Positions 51,969 through 61,673 of a stretch of 64,000 nucleotides of DNA are shown in pieces. Positions within the stretch are counted from its first letter, which is position 1. Every line of letters starts with the position of its first letter. The translations under genes were made by a program, and so were the position numbers. This DNA comes from an uncultured Clostridia bacterium (GTDB lineage: Bacteria > Bacillota > Clostridia > Oscillospirales > Acutalibacteraceae), in the NCBI GenBank assembly GCA_944385105.1, contig CALWVR010000022.1, positions 1 to 64,000 on the forward strand. Direction: 5' to 3'. Under the pieces are notes generated by a model. The model ran no database searches. It saw only the letters and a list, made by a program, of their open reading frames with translations, and was not told the DNA's origin.

Positions 51969-53336
51969 TTAACTATAATTGTTTTTAATATTATAGGCTT
52001 TATATTCCTTTATAACCTGGTTAGATAAGAATATTAACGCGATTAAATTAGGAATTGCCATAAGTCCATTGAATGTATCGGAGAGACTCCAAACTAATCC
52101 TAACTCTAATACAGAACCAAATAATATAAAAACGATGTATATAGCCCTATATATTAATATATATTTTTTTGATGATATGTATTCAACACTGCGCTCTCCG
52201 TAATAAGACCAACTAATTATAGTGGCAAAAGAAAATAAAACTATAGATGATAGAACAAACAGTTCACCAAAGGAACCGAAAGATGAACTAAATGCTTCAA
52301 TACTCAATAATGCTCCGTCTTTTTCTGTGGAAGATAAGTTTGTGGTTAGTATACAAAGTGCTGTAATTGTGCATACGACTATTGTATCTATAAATACTTG
52401 AAATATTCCCCACATACCTTGTATGGTAGGCTCATTTTCATGACTTGCTGCATGCACTATAGGAGAACTACCAAGTCCGGCCTCATTTGAAAAGACTCCT
52501 CGTGAAATTCCATATTTTATAGCAGTTGTCATTGAATATCCTAATGTACCACCAAATATAGATTTAAGGTTAAATGCCTGGTATACAATATTAAATAGTG
52601 CTTTTGGAATATTATTTATGTGTAAAATTATTATTATGACGCCTCCTAGTATATAAAACAATGCCATGAATGGGACAATCTTTTCACTAACTTTGGCAAT
52701 TCTTTTAATTCCACCTAAAATTATAATTCCGGCTAATACTGCTAAAACAAGCCCAGTGATAGAGGGGCTTATTGAGAAAGTCTTTTTAAAAGCTGCAGAT
52801 ATAGCATTTGCTTGGGCCATGTTTCCCATTCCAAAGGAGGCTAATATACAATTAACTGAAAATAAAATAGCTAACCATTTTTGATTTAGTCCTTTTTCTA
52901 TATAATACATAGGACCACCCATATTTTGGCCATCACTGCTTTGAACTCTGTATTTTACTCCAAGAATATTCTCGGCAAAAACTGTCATCATACCAAATAT
53001 GGCCGCAACCCACATCCAAAAGACAGAACCTGGACCACCAAGAGTTATAGCAGTTGCAACGCCGATTATATTTCCTGTCCCAATAGCGCCGGCTAAAGCT
53101 GTACTAGCAGCTTGAAATGGAGAAATTCCATTTCCTTTATTTTTTGTATTAGTTCTACTAAATACAGTGCCAATAGTCTTTTTTAGCCATACCTTTGCCT
53201 TGAAAATTTGAAAAAACTTTAGTCTAATGCTAAACTGTAAGCCTACTAGGATAATAAGCGCTAACATGAATGGTCCCCATATTATTGAATGTACTAAATT
53301 ATTTATCTGCTCCACATGTTTTATAATATTATTCAA
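51969..53336 (-). CDS. Sodium:alanine/glycine symporter (AGCS family)
   Basis: AGCS carriers import alanine or glycine with sodium across the cytoplasmic membrane. The 455-aa protein has about 11 helices and family motifs SPFQAASTALAGAIGTGNIIGVA (partly shown), GGPGSVFWMWVAAIFGM, GGPMYYIEKG, RGVFSNEAGLGSSPIVHAA and YYGERSVEYI. The start is TTG 53336 with only a weak GGTG site; an internal start a few residues on is possible. It is monocistronic, convergent with the GLUG gene. Substrate cannot be refined further. Confidence 0.92.
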   Translation of the reverse strand: MNNIIKHVEQINNLVHSIIWGPFMLALIILVGLQFSIRLKFFQIFKAKVWLKKTIGTVFSRTNTKNKGNGISPFQAASTALAGAIGTGNIIGVATAITLGGPGSVFWMWVAAIFGMMTVFAENILGVKYRVQSSDGQNMGGPMYYIEKGLNQKWLAILFSVNCILASFGMGNMAQANAISAAFKKTFSISPSITGLVLAVLAGIIILGGIKRIAKVSEKIVPFMALFYILGGVIIIILHINNIPKALFNIVYQAFNLKSIFGGTLGYSMTTAIKYGISRGVFSNEAGLGSSPIVHAASHENEPTIQGMWGIFQVFIDTIVVCTITALCILTTNLSSTEKDGALLSIEAFSSSFGSFGELFVLSSIVLFSFATIISWSYYGERSVEYISSKKYILIYRAIYIVFILFGSVLELGLVWSLSDTFNGLMAIPNLIALIFLSNQVIKEYKAYNIKNNYS

Positions 53337-53517
53337 ATTTTTGACACCGCTTTTCGTCTTTGATAAATTATATTAAAAGGTATGTAGGAAATGTCCACTT
53401 TATGAACATTTAATTTTTGTATTTTTATATTAAAATATAGTTCATTTAAAGTAATATAGTGCTTTATTTATGAGAACATGATATAATATACTTAGACTTT
53501 TATTTTGGAGTGTTTTT

Positions 53518-56127
53518 ATGAAATTGCTTGTTTTTGATGGAAATAGTATATTTAATCGGGCCTTTTACGGGGTAAAGCTTCTCTCAACTAAAGAGGGGTT
53601 TTATACTAATGCTATTTATGGTTTTTTAAATATTTTAAATAAAGTAAAAGATGAGGTAGAACCTGACGCTATAGCCATAGCTTTTGATATGAGAGCGCCT
53701 ACATTTAGGCATAAGAAATTTGATGGTTATAAAAAGAACCGTAAGGGAATGCCTGAGGAATTGGCAATGCAATTTCCTGTGCTAAAAGAACTTTTGGGAT
53801 ATTTGGGATACAAATTGGTTGAATGCGAAGGTTTTGAAGCAGATGACATTTTGGGGACGCTTGCCGACGCATGTGAGAAGTCTAATAATGAGTGCATAAT
53901 AGTCACGGGGGATCGAGACAGTTTGCAATTGATATCTGATAAAGTTTGTGTAAGGCTTACTGCAACTAAGTTTGGACGTCCAGAGGTTACGCTGTATGAT
54001 AAAAGTAAAATTATGCATGATTATGGTGTTGAACCTAGTCAATTAATAGATATAAAAGCTTTGCAAGGGGACGCTTCAGACAGTATACCAGGAGTAGCTG
54101 GAATAGGGCAGAAGGGTGCCTCTGACTTAATAGTAAAATTTAAAAATATAGAAAACATATATGATAATATAGATAATCTTGATATAAAGGATGGAATAAA
54201 GAAAAAACTAGTACAGTCAAAGGATATGGCATATTTAAGCAAAGAACTTGGAACTATAGTTAAAGACGTTCCAATTGATAGAAATATAGAGAGTTATATT
54301 CCTAAAAAACCTGATGAAACCCAAGTATCTAAGCTTATGACAGAACTTGAAATGTTTTCACTCATGAATAAAATGGGAATAGAAAAATATGTGTCTGATG
54401 ACAAACAGTTGAAGATGACTGAAGATTCTATTTCTAAGGTCAAAGTTATAGTGAATGAAGATAAAGAAGTGCTTATTAATTTATTGAGAAATGTAAAAGA
54501 AATCAGTATTGTGGGTGAATATAAGTTCAATAAATTAGAACAATTAGCTTTTGCTATTGATGAATGCGTTTATATAATTTATGATTTAAACAAATATTTT
54601 GACTTAATAAAGTTTTTAATAGAAAATGAAAAGATAAAAATATATACTCATGATTTTAAGAAACTAAGTTTTTGCTTAAAGACTTTAAATATAGAGCTTT
54701 GTAAAGTATACTTCGATACAGCACTTGCAGCATACTTACTTAATCCTTCAGAAAAGGAGTATAGTATAAAAAGACTTTCGGAAGAGTATGGCGTAAGTGG
54801 AAGAAAGATTATAGGCATTGAAGAAAATTATAAGGAATTAGCTGAAGATGCCTCTTTACTTTATGACCTGAGTAAAAAGTTAAAGGAAAAGATAGATAAA
54901 AATAGTAAGCGAGAATTACTTTATGATATAGAGATTCCTCTCTCTAAGGTCTTAGCCGATATGGAGTATGTAGGTTTTTTAGTGGATAGAAAAGGAATAG
55001 AGAATTATGGAGAAATACTAGAAGAGAGTATGAATGAAATTCAAAGTGAAATTTATGATTGTGTAGGAACGGAGTTTAATATAAATTCTCCTAAACAGTT
55101 AGGAATTATTCTATTTGAAGAGATGGGTTTACCTAAAGGCAAAAAGACGAAAAGTGGATATTCCACAAGTGCCAAGGTTTTAGAAAGTATAAAGGGGGTA
55201 CACCCTGTAATAGAATTAATTTTAAAATATCGTGCTATTTTTAAACTAAAGTCGACTTATTGCGATGGAATGGTCAAGGTTATAGGTGAAGATGGAAGAA
55301 TACACTCCATTTTTAATCAAACTGAAACAAGAACAGGAAGAATAAGTTCTGCAGAGCCTAACTTGCAAAATATACCTGTTAGGACTAAATTGGGAAAAGA
55401 ACTGAGAAAATTTTTTTGTGCAAGAAAAGATTGTCTTCTTGTTGATGCAGACTATTCCCAAATAGAACTTAGAATACTTGCGCATATTTCTAATGATAAT
55501 AATATGATAAATGCTTTTAAGGAAAACTTAGATATACATTCAATGACAGCGTCACAGGTTTTTAATATACCAATAGAACTTGTAAATCCAATTTTAAGAA
55601 ATAGAGCTAAAGCAGTTAACTTTGGGATAGTTTACGGAATAAGTGCATTTTCACTTGCTAAAGATATAGGCGTTACAAGAAAAGAGGCAGATTCTTATAT
55701 AAAACGATACCTTGCAAATTATTCAGGCGTTGATAGCTATATGAATGATGTAATAAAGAAAGCAAAAACAGATGGTTTTGTTGAGACAATCTTTGGAAGA
55801 AGGCGTTATTTACCAGAACTATCATCGTCTAGTTTTAATGTTAGGTCGTTTGGTGAAAGAGTAGCAAGGAATATGCCAATTCAAGGAGCAGCGGCGGATA
55901 TAATAAAAATTGCAATGATAAATGTAGATAAGAGAATTAAGAAGGAAAATTTAGAGTCTAAGCTTATACTACAAGTACACGATGAATTAATAATTGAGGC
56001 ACCAAAGAGTGAGGTTAATGAGGTTAGTAAAATTTTAAAAGAGGAAATGGAGTCAGCAGCATCTTTAAGAGTGCCTTTAGTTGTGGACATTAATATAGGA
56101 AGTACGTGGTATGAGGCTAAAAGCTAG
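53518..56127 (+). CDS. polA: DNA polymerase I
   Basis: PolA works in lagging-strand repair and Okazaki-fragment processing. The 869-aa protein has an N-terminal 5' flap nuclease (LVFDGNSIFNRAFYG, EGFEADDILGTLA), a middle domain, and an A-family polymerase: DYSQIELRILAHIS (motif A), RNRAKAVNFGIVYGIS (motif B), QVHDELIIEAP (motif C). In the middle domain the DEDD residues of proofreading 3'-5' exonucleases are not evident (ISIVGEYKFNKLEQLAF), as in Thermus and Bacillus PolA, so it is likely non-proofreading. The small phosphatase follows within 12 nt. Confidence 0.96.
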   Translation: MKLLVFDGNSIFNRAFYGVKLLSTKEGFYTNAIYGFLNILNKVKDEVEPDAIAIAFDMRAPTFRHKKFDGYKKNRKGMPEELAMQFPVLKELLGYLGYKLVECEGFEADDILGTLADACEKSNNECIIVTGDRDSLQLISDKVCVRLTATKFGRPEVTLYDKSKIMHDYGVEPSQLIDIKALQGDASDSIPGVAGIGQKGASDLIVKFKNIENIYDNIDNLDIKDGIKKKLVQSKDMAYLSKELGTIVKDVPIDRNIESYIPKKPDETQVSKLMTELEMFSLMNKMGIEKYVSDDKQLKMTEDSISKVKVIVNEDKEVLINLLRNVKEISIVGEYKFNKLEQLAFAIDECVYIIYDLNKYFDLIKFLIENEKIKIYTHDFKKLSFCLKTLNIELCKVYFDTALAAYLLNPSEKEYSIKRLSEEYGVSGRKIIGIEENYKELAEDASLLYDLSKKLKEKIDKNSKRELLYDIEIPLSKVLADMEYVGFLVDRKGIENYGEILEESMNEIQSEIYDCVGTEFNINSPKQLGIILFEEMGLPKGKKTKSGYSTSAKVLESIKGVHPVIELILKYRAIFKLKSTYCDGMVKVIGEDGRIHSIFNQTETRTGRISSAEPNLQNIPVRTKLGKELRKFFCARKDCLLVDADYSQIELRILAHISNDNNMINAFKENLDIHSMTASQVFNIPIELVNPILRNRAKAVNFGIVYGISAFSLAKDIGVTRKEADSYIKRYLANYSGVDSYMNDVIKKAKTDGFVETIFGRRRYLPELSSSSFNVRSFGERVARNMPIQGAAADIIKIAMINVDKRIKKENLESKLILQVHDELIIEAPKSEVNEVSKILKEEMESAASLRVPLVVDINIGSTWYEAKS

Positions 56128-56138
56128 TGGGTGAAGAT

Positions 56139-56606
56139 ATGAAAATATTATTTGTTTGTACTGGAAATACATGTAGAAGTCCAATGGCAGAGTATTTATT
56201 TCGCAAGAAATTAAATGAAAGCAACATTAAAGACGTAGAGTGCGATAGTGCGGGAATATCAGCAGAAATAGGTTCAAGTGCATCTGAAAATGCTATTAGA
56301 GCTTGCAGTGAAGTTTTTGTTGACTTAGAGGCACATAAGGCAAAGTCTATATTAGATGTAAGTTTGAATAATATTGACATTTTCGTTGTTATGACAGAAA
56401 CGCATTCTAAATTTTTACAAGATATAGGTATAAAAAGTGAAAATATTTATATTTTGGGATCAGGAATTTGTGATCCATATGGAGGGGATATAGAAATTTA
56501 TAGAAAGTGTCGAGATCAAATATGTAAAGGATTAGAGGATTTGTTTGGCAAATTGAAGTTAGGAAATGTTGAGGATGATGAATTTAAAGATAGTCAATTT
56601 AAATAG
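56139..56606 (+). CDS. Low-molecular-weight protein-tyrosine phosphatase family protein
   Basis: The CX5R loop is FVCTGNTCRSPMAEYLF at residue 5 onward, with catalytic Cys and Arg intact. The general acid Asp lies in ICDPYGG near the C-terminus. Length is 155 aa, normal. The start MKILFVCTGNTCRSP at ATG 56139 is strongly family-like; a GTG at 56127 overlaps the polA stop. In Firmicutes relatives act on tyrosine kinases, or on protein arginine phosphate (YwlE). The Thr after CTGN, as in YwlE, leaves protein-arginine phosphatase possible. It is in a unit with polA and rimI. Confidence 0.9.
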   Translation: MKILFVCTGNTCRSPMAEYLFRKKLNESNIKDVECDSAGISAEIGSSASENAIRACSEVFVDLEAHKAKSILDVSLNNIDIFVVMTETHSKFLQDIGIKSENIYILGSGICDPYGGDIEIYRKCRDQICKGLEDLFGKLKLGNVEDDEFKDSQFK

Positions 56607-57021
56607 AGAACACATATCAGACTTAGTTAAAATTGAATCTGAAGCTTTTTCTTGCCCGTGGACGGAATCAGGCTTTATAGAAGAAATATATAATGAAAAT
56701 GCAAGATTTAGAGTGGCAGAGATTAATTATGTAGTTGCAGGATACATGGGTATGTATAGTATTTATGATCAAGGCTATATAGCAAATATAGCGGTATTAA
56801 AGAGGTTTAGAAATAATGGCATAGCTAAAAAGCTTATGGAAGACTCTTTTGAGTATGGGAATAAAGCAAATTTAGAATTTATTTCATTAGAAGTAAGGAA
56901 GTCTAACGAAATAGCAATAACCTTTTATAAGAAAATGGGCTTTTTAGAGGTTGGAACTAGAAAAGGCTTTTATGTGTCTCCAAATGAAGATGCTATAATT
57001 ATGACTAAATTTTTAAAATAA
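56578..57021 (+). CDS. rimI: Ribosomal protein S18-alanine N-acetyltransferase RimI-like
   Basis: This is a GNAT acetyltransferase of about 147 aa. The acetyl-CoA-binding motif is IAVLKRFRNNGIAKKLM, and the C-terminal FYKKMGFLEVGTRKGFY is typical of RimI, which acetylates the N-terminus of S18. An EAFSCPWTESGF stretch near the start is also RimI-like. The N-terminus overlaps the phosphatase gene by about 29 nt; starts at 56566, 56575 and 56578 are all possible. Placement close to tsaD fits the frequent tsaB-rimI-tsaD association, although tsaB and tsaE are not here. Confidence 0.85.
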   Translation: MNLKIVNLNREHISDLVKIESEAFSCPWTESGFIEEIYNENARFRVAEINYVVAGYMGMYSIYDQGYIANIAVLKRFRNNGIAKKLMEDSFEYGNKANLEFISLEVRKSNEIAITFYKKMGFLEVGTRKGFYVSPNEDAIIMTKFLK

Positions 57022-57190
57022 ATATAGAAAGCTTTATACTAACCTATCTTTTATAAATGTGCAATTCTTAAAAAGGATTTTTGATATAACAACGGATATG
57101 TAGCGTAGTTAAGGTAGTTTTTTATTACATGGCTGCTTTCACTTAATATATCTTGAAATATAATAAATTTTAATATAGGAAGGGAAGTCA

Positions 57191-58204
57191 ATGAAAATAT
57201 TAGCAATAGAGAGCTCATGTGATGAAACATCCGCATCTATCGTAGAGCAAGGTAGAAATGTATTGTCACTTGTAGTAGCATCTCAAATTGAAGAACATAA
57301 AATATATGGAGGAGTTGTACCTGAAATAGCTTCAAGGAGGCATATAGAATCAATTTCGGGGGTAGTAAAAAAGGCTATAAAAGATGCAGACTTAAAGATT
57401 TCAGACATTAATGCAATAGCTGTAACATATGCGCCTGGTTTAATAGGGTCTCTCTTGGTAGGTGTAAATTTTGCTAAAGGGCTTTCTATTTCAACTGGGT
57501 TGCCATTAGTACCCGTACATCATTTAAGAGCACATATAGCTGCAAATTATATAGCACATAAAGATTTAGAGCCGCCTTTTTTATGCCTTGTAGTTTCGGG
57601 TGGACATAGCCATATAATAGAAGTTAAGGACTATACGACCTTTAATATAATAGGAAAAACTAGAGATGATGCAGCAGGAGAGGCTTTTGACAAAGCAGCA
57701 AGAGTAATGGGGATGGAGTACCCGGGTGGGGTACAGTTAGATATAATTGCACAAAAGGGGAACCCTTATGCTTTTAAGTTGCCAAGACCCAAAGTACAAG
57801 ATTCTTTGTATGACTTTAGCTTTTCAGGTCTTAAAACAGCTGTAATAAATCAAATACATAATTATAATCAGAAGGGAGAATTGTTATGTATAGAAGATAT
57901 GTCTGCATCATTTAGACTGGCTGTGGTAGAATGTTTAAGCACAAACTTTTTAAAAGCAGCAAAGAATTTAGGATATAAAAAATTAGTTTTAGCTGGGGGT
58001 GTTTCAGCAAATAGTCTTCTTCGAGAAAGACTAAGCGAAGAATGCAAGCAAAACAAATGGAAACTATATATGCCACCACTAAATCTATGCGGGGACAACG
58101 CAGCAATGGTGGGTTCACAAGCATATTATGAATATTTATACGGAAATATTGCAAACATAGATTTAAACGCTTTTGCAACTAAAAGTATAGACACACAAAT
58201 ATAA
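57191..58204 (+). CDS. tsaD: tRNA N6-adenosine threonylcarbamoyltransferase TsaD
   Basis: TsaD places the threonylcarbamoyl group on A37 of tRNAs reading ANN codons, working with TsaB and TsaE. The 337-aa ASKHA-fold protein has AIESSCDETSASIV at the N-terminus, the metal-binding histidines in VHHLRAHIAANY, the LVVSGGHSHII loop and GDNAAMVGSQAYYEY near the end. AGGAAGGG precedes the ATG. The 169-nt gap from rimI may hold its own promoter. All catalytic landmarks are intact. Confidence 0.96.
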   Translation: MKILAIESSCDETSASIVEQGRNVLSLVVASQIEEHKIYGGVVPEIASRRHIESISGVVKKAIKDADLKISDINAIAVTYAPGLIGSLLVGVNFAKGLSISTGLPLVPVHHLRAHIAANYIAHKDLEPPFLCLVVSGGHSHIIEVKDYTTFNIIGKTRDDAAGEAFDKAARVMGMEYPGGVQLDIIAQKGNPYAFKLPRPKVQDSLYDFSFSGLKTAVINQIHNYNQKGELLCIEDMSASFRLAVVECLSTNFLKAAKNLGYKKLVLAGGVSANSLLRERLSEECKQNKWKLYMPPLNLCGDNAAMVGSQAYYEYLYGNIANIDLNAFATKSIDTQI

Positions 58205-58229
58205 AAACTTACGATTAAGGGGGACGCTT

Positions 58230-59999
58230 ATGATAAAAAATAAGCAAGTTTCAATATGGATAGAAAGTTTAAGTAAATTATTAAATCCTGACAATGTTGT
58301 ATTAATAGATGGATCAAATGAACAACTGGAAGAGTTAAGGAGAATTGCTTGTAATAATGGTGAACTTACAAAACTGAATGAAGATAAACTTCCTGGATGT
58401 TACCTTCATAGAACAGAGATAAATGATGTAGCAAGAGTTGAGGATAGAACTTTTATTTGTACTCCTACTAAGGAAGAGGCAGGACCAACGAATAATTGGA
58501 GAGACCCGGAGGAAATGTATGAACTTTTGTATGGAATAGCTAGAGGTAGTTATAAAGGAAAAACAATGTATATAATTCCTTATTCTATGTGCCCTATAGA
58601 GTCTGACTATGCTAAATTTGGAATAGAGGTTACTGACTCTATATATGTTGTTTTGAATATGGCTATTATGACTCGAGTAGATAAAAAAGTACTTGAGAAA
58701 ATAGGAGATAGTGATAATTTTGTTAAAGGACTACATGCAAGTTGCGAAATAGACCAAGAGAAGAGATATATATGTCATTTTCCTCAAGATAAAACAATAA
58801 TATCAGTTAATTCAGGATATGGTGGAAATGTGCTTTTAGGTAAAAAATGTTTTGCATTGAGAATTGCATCATATTTAGGAAAAAATGAGGGATTTATGGC
58901 GGAACATATGCTTATTTTAGGTATTCAGAATCCCGAAGGAGAGACTAAATATATAGCAGCGGCATTTCCGTCCGCATGTGGAAAGACTAATTTATCAATG
59001 CTTGTACCTCCTCCATCTTACAAAGAAAAGGGTTATAAGGTATTTTGTGTAGGGGATGACATCGCTTGGATGAGAGTAGGGCAAGATGGGCAACTTTGGG
59101 CTATCAACCCTGAAAATGGTTTTTTTGGTGTAGCTCCTGGAACTAATTATAAAACTAATCCAAATGCTATGAAAACTATAATGTCAGATACTATATTTAC
59201 TAATGTGGTATTAGATAAAGACGATAATACTGTATGGTGGGAAGGGCTTAATGACAATTATCCTGAAAACGCTGTAAATTGGAAAGGTGAACTATGGAAT
59301 GGGAAAACATCAAAAGAAAAGGGGGCACATCCAAATAGTAGATTTACAGCTCCTGCTAAAAATTGCCCATGTATTAGTCCTCAATTTGATTCACTCTATG
59401 GAGTCCCTATTTCAGCAATTGTTTTTGGCGGAAGAAGAGCAAGGGTAACGCCTTTAGTCTATCAATCAAGGGACTTTAATAATGGGGTTTTTGTGGGTTC
59501 TATTATGGCTTCCGAAACCACTGTTGCAGCAAGCGGTAAGGTTGGTGTAGTTAGAAGAGATCCAATGGCAATGTTGCCATTTTGCGGGTATAATATGGGA
59601 GAGTATTTTAATAAATGGATTGAGCTTGGTAAGCAGCTTGGTGATAAGGCTCCAAAAATATTTAATGTAAACTGGTTTAGACAAGATGATAATGGTAATT
59701 TCTTATGGCCGGGTTTTGGAGAAAATATTAGGGTTCTTGACTGGATTCTTAAACGTTGCGAAAACAAAATAAATGCTATTGAGACTCCTATAGGTTATAT
59801 ACCTTACACTAAGGATATAAATTCTGACGACCTTGATATTAAAAAGGATACTTTAGAGTATATATTGGGTGTAGATAAAGAGTTATGGAGGCAAGAAACA
59901 CTGAGAATAGAAGAATTCTATAAAATGTTTAAGGGAATCATGCCCATTGAACTTAACCAAGAGTTAGAACAATTAAAAAGTAGATTGCAAATTAATTAA
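58230..59999 (+). CDS. pckG: Phosphoenolpyruvate carboxykinase (GTP)
   Basis: This enzyme interconverts oxaloacetate plus GTP and PEP plus CO2, feeding gluconeogenesis or, in anaerobes, CO2 fixation. The 589-aa sequence has the GTP-type kinase-1 loop AFPSACGKTNLSML, the metal/PEP region (GDDIAWMRVGQDGQLWAINP, FFGVAPGTN), and RVTPLVYQSRDFNNGVFVGS. The ATP-type PEPCK (about 530 aa) does not have these. GTP-type PEPCK occurs in a subset of clostridia. A strong terminator follows. AAGGGGGAC sits just before the ATG. Confidence 0.95.
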   Translation: MIKNKQVSIWIESLSKLLNPDNVVLIDGSNEQLEELRRIACNNGELTKLNEDKLPGCYLHRTEINDVARVEDRTFICTPTKEEAGPTNNWRDPEEMYELLYGIARGSYKGKTMYIIPYSMCPIESDYAKFGIEVTDSIYVVLNMAIMTRVDKKVLEKIGDSDNFVKGLHASCEIDQEKRYICHFPQDKTIISVNSGYGGNVLLGKKCFALRIASYLGKNEGFMAEHMLILGIQNPEGETKYIAAAFPSACGKTNLSMLVPPPSYKEKGYKVFCVGDDIAWMRVGQDGQLWAINPENGFFGVAPGTNYKTNPNAMKTIMSDTIFTNVVLDKDDNTVWWEGLNDNYPENAVNWKGELWNGKTSKEKGAHPNSRFTAPAKNCPCISPQFDSLYGVPISAIVFGGRRARVTPLVYQSRDFNNGVFVGSIMASETTVAASGKVGVVRRDPMAMLPFCGYNMGEYFNKWIELGKQLGDKAPKIFNVNWFRQDDNGNFLWPGFGENIRVLDWILKRCENKINAIETPIGYIPYTKDINSDDLDIKKDTLEYILGVDKELWRQETLRIEEFYKMFKGIMPIELNQELEQLKSRLQIN

Positions 60000-60030
60000 A
60001 GGGTAGGCACAGAATAGTGCCTACCTTTTT
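59998..60030 (+). terminator. Terminator after pckG
   Basis: GGTAGGCAC (60002-60010) pairs with GTGCCTACC (60017-60025) and T5 follows. Confidence 0.88.
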
Positions 60031-60088
60031 AGACTTTATATTAAAAAAATGATATAATTATATATTAATATCTATTTTGGAGGAATTT

Positions 60089-61051
60089 ATGAAGATAGGC
60101 AATGTTAATATAAATGGAAAGGTAGCATTAGCTCCAATGGCTGGAGTTGCTGATAGGGCATTTAGAGAGCTTTGTGTTAGGTTTGGAGCTGCATATGTTG
60201 TCAGTGAAATGGTGAGTTCGAAGGGAATCTCATATGCTAGTGAAAAAACTATTAGTCTTTTAACTTTATCTGAATGTGAAAAACCGTGTGCTATACAAAT
60301 TTTTGGTAATGACCCACCAGTAATGGCCCAAGCTGCTAGATTTGCTGTTTCACAAAATCCAGATATCATAGACATAAATATGGGCTGCCCGGCTCCAAAG
60401 GTTAATAAAAGTGGCGGAGGAGCTGTACTTATGAGGGAACCAAAATTATGTGGAGAAATTGTTAGAGCGATAAAGGATGCTGTAGATATACCAGTGACAG
60501 TTAAGATAAGAAAAGGATGGGACGATAATAATATAAATGCTGTTCTTATTGCAAAAATATGTGAAGATAATGGAGCGGATGCAATTACTATTCATGGTAG
60601 AACAAGAGAGCAAATGTATCGTGGTACAGCTGACTTAAATATAATTAAAGAAGTAAAAAATTCTATTAGTATTCCTGTCATAGGAAATGGGGATATAAAG
60701 AGTCCTGAAGATGCAAAGAATATGATTTGCAAAACAGGATGTGATATGGTAATGGTTGGACGTGCTGCTTTAGGGAATCCATTTATATTTAATGAAATAA
60801 ACGAGTATTTGTCTTATAAAAAGAAATTATCTGCTCCTACTATAGAAGAAAAGGTAGACATTATGAAACAACATGTTAATAGTATATGCAAAAATAAAGG
60901 TGAGCGATTTGGCATTACGCAAGCAAGACGGCATATTATAATGTATGTTAAGGGGCTATCAAATGCTGCTAAATTAAGGGATGAAGCTTGTAAACTTGAA
61001 TCTCTAGAGGATTTTAGTAAATTTTGTGATAATATTTTGAATTCAATTTAG
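60089..61051 (+). CDS. dusB: tRNA-dihydrouridine synthase (DusB type)
   Basis: Dus enzymes reduce uridines in the tRNA D-loop with FMN and NADPH. The 320-aa TIM-barrel protein has ALAPMAGVADRAFRELC, the catalytic Cys in INMGCPAPKVNKSGGGAVLM, and ITIHGRTREQMYRG and VIGNGDIKSPEDA, as in bacterial DusB. ATG 60089 follows GGAGGA; a TTG at 60077 overlaps that site. A TATAAT lies at 60053-60058, with no strong -35. The gene is followed by a gap of about 160 nt and then mazF. Confidence 0.93.
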   Translation: MKIGNVNINGKVALAPMAGVADRAFRELCVRFGAAYVVSEMVSSKGISYASEKTISLLTLSECEKPCAIQIFGNDPPVMAQAARFAVSQNPDIIDINMGCPAPKVNKSGGGAVLMREPKLCGEIVRAIKDAVDIPVTVKIRKGWDDNNINAVLIAKICEDNGADAITIHGRTREQMYRGTADLNIIKEVKNSISIPVIGNGDIKSPEDAKNMICKTGCDMVMVGRAALGNPFIFNEINEYLSYKKKLSAPTIEEKVDIMKQHVNSICKNKGERFGITQARRHIIMYVKGLSNAAKLRDEACKLESLEDFSKFCDNILNSI

Positions 61052-61211
61052 TTTAATATAAAAAGTCTTTTTATGTCACGTTGGGCTTGAAATTAATATT
61101 ATGTAAGGATAGGAATATTTAAAATTAAGCTTAGATAATGTTTAAATCAGCTGAGTTCTGGCAAAAATATTTTTATCAATAATAATATGAAAATTTCGGA
61201 GCGTGAAAAAC

Positions 61212-61586
61212 GTGGTTATAAAACGTGGCGATATATTTTATGCTGATTTAAGTCCGGTGGTGGGCTCAGAACAAGGTGGAGTAAGGCCGGTTTTAATAGT
61301 ACAAAATGATGTTGGCAATAAATTTAGTCCTACAGTTATTGCTGCTGCTATTACAAGCCAACATTCAAAAGCAAATCTGCCGACTCATATTAGTCTCCAA
61401 GCCAGAGGATGTGGTTTATCAAAAGATTCGGTGGTATTATTGGAGCAAATTCGTACTATTGACAAAAAAAGGCTAAAGGAAAAATTAGGTACACTAGATG
61501 ATATGTATATGAGTTTAGTGGATGAAGCCTTATTTATCAGCTTCGGACTTATAAATAATAATTTTATAATAAAAGAAGCTACATAA
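61212..61586 (+). CDS. mazF: mRNA interferase MazF / EndoA (PemK family)
   Basis: MazF cleaves mRNA at short motifs, the toxin of the MazEF pair. The 124-aa protein reads [22 protein letters not shown] at the start, then [17 protein letters not shown] and [16 protein letters not shown], closely matching Bacillus EndoA. I choose GTG 61212, 10 nt after GGAG; GTG 61203 is only 1 nt away. The antitoxin (MazE/EndoAI) is normally directly upstream. No ORF of the needed size exists between dusB and mazF, so the toxin appears to lack an adjacent partner. Confidence 0.92.
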   Translation: MVIKRGDIFYADLSPVVGSEQGGVRPVLIVQNDVGNKFSPTVIAAAITSQHSKANLPTHISLQARGCGLSKDSVVLLEQIRTIDKKRLKEKLGTLDDMYMSLVDEALFISFGLINNNFIIKEAT

Positions 61587-61613
61587 TATGCTTCCTTTAT
61601 TATATTAATAAAG

Positions 61614-61646
61614 AAAGCCAACTCGATGCTTAGAGTTGGCTTTTAC
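61614..61646 (+). terminator. Terminator after mazF
   Basis: AAAGCCAACTC (61614-61624) pairs with GAGTTGGCTTT (61633-61643), followed by T-rich sequence; it also faces the converging - strand flippase gene. Confidence 0.85.
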
Positions 61647-61673
61647 TTATTTATAGTGTTAATATAAATTTTA

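Noticed and set aside
57022..57190. A - strand ORF before tsaD (57051-57236)
   Set aside because: It overlaps the start of tsaD, has no ribosome site and no family resemblance; it is likely an antisense shadow.
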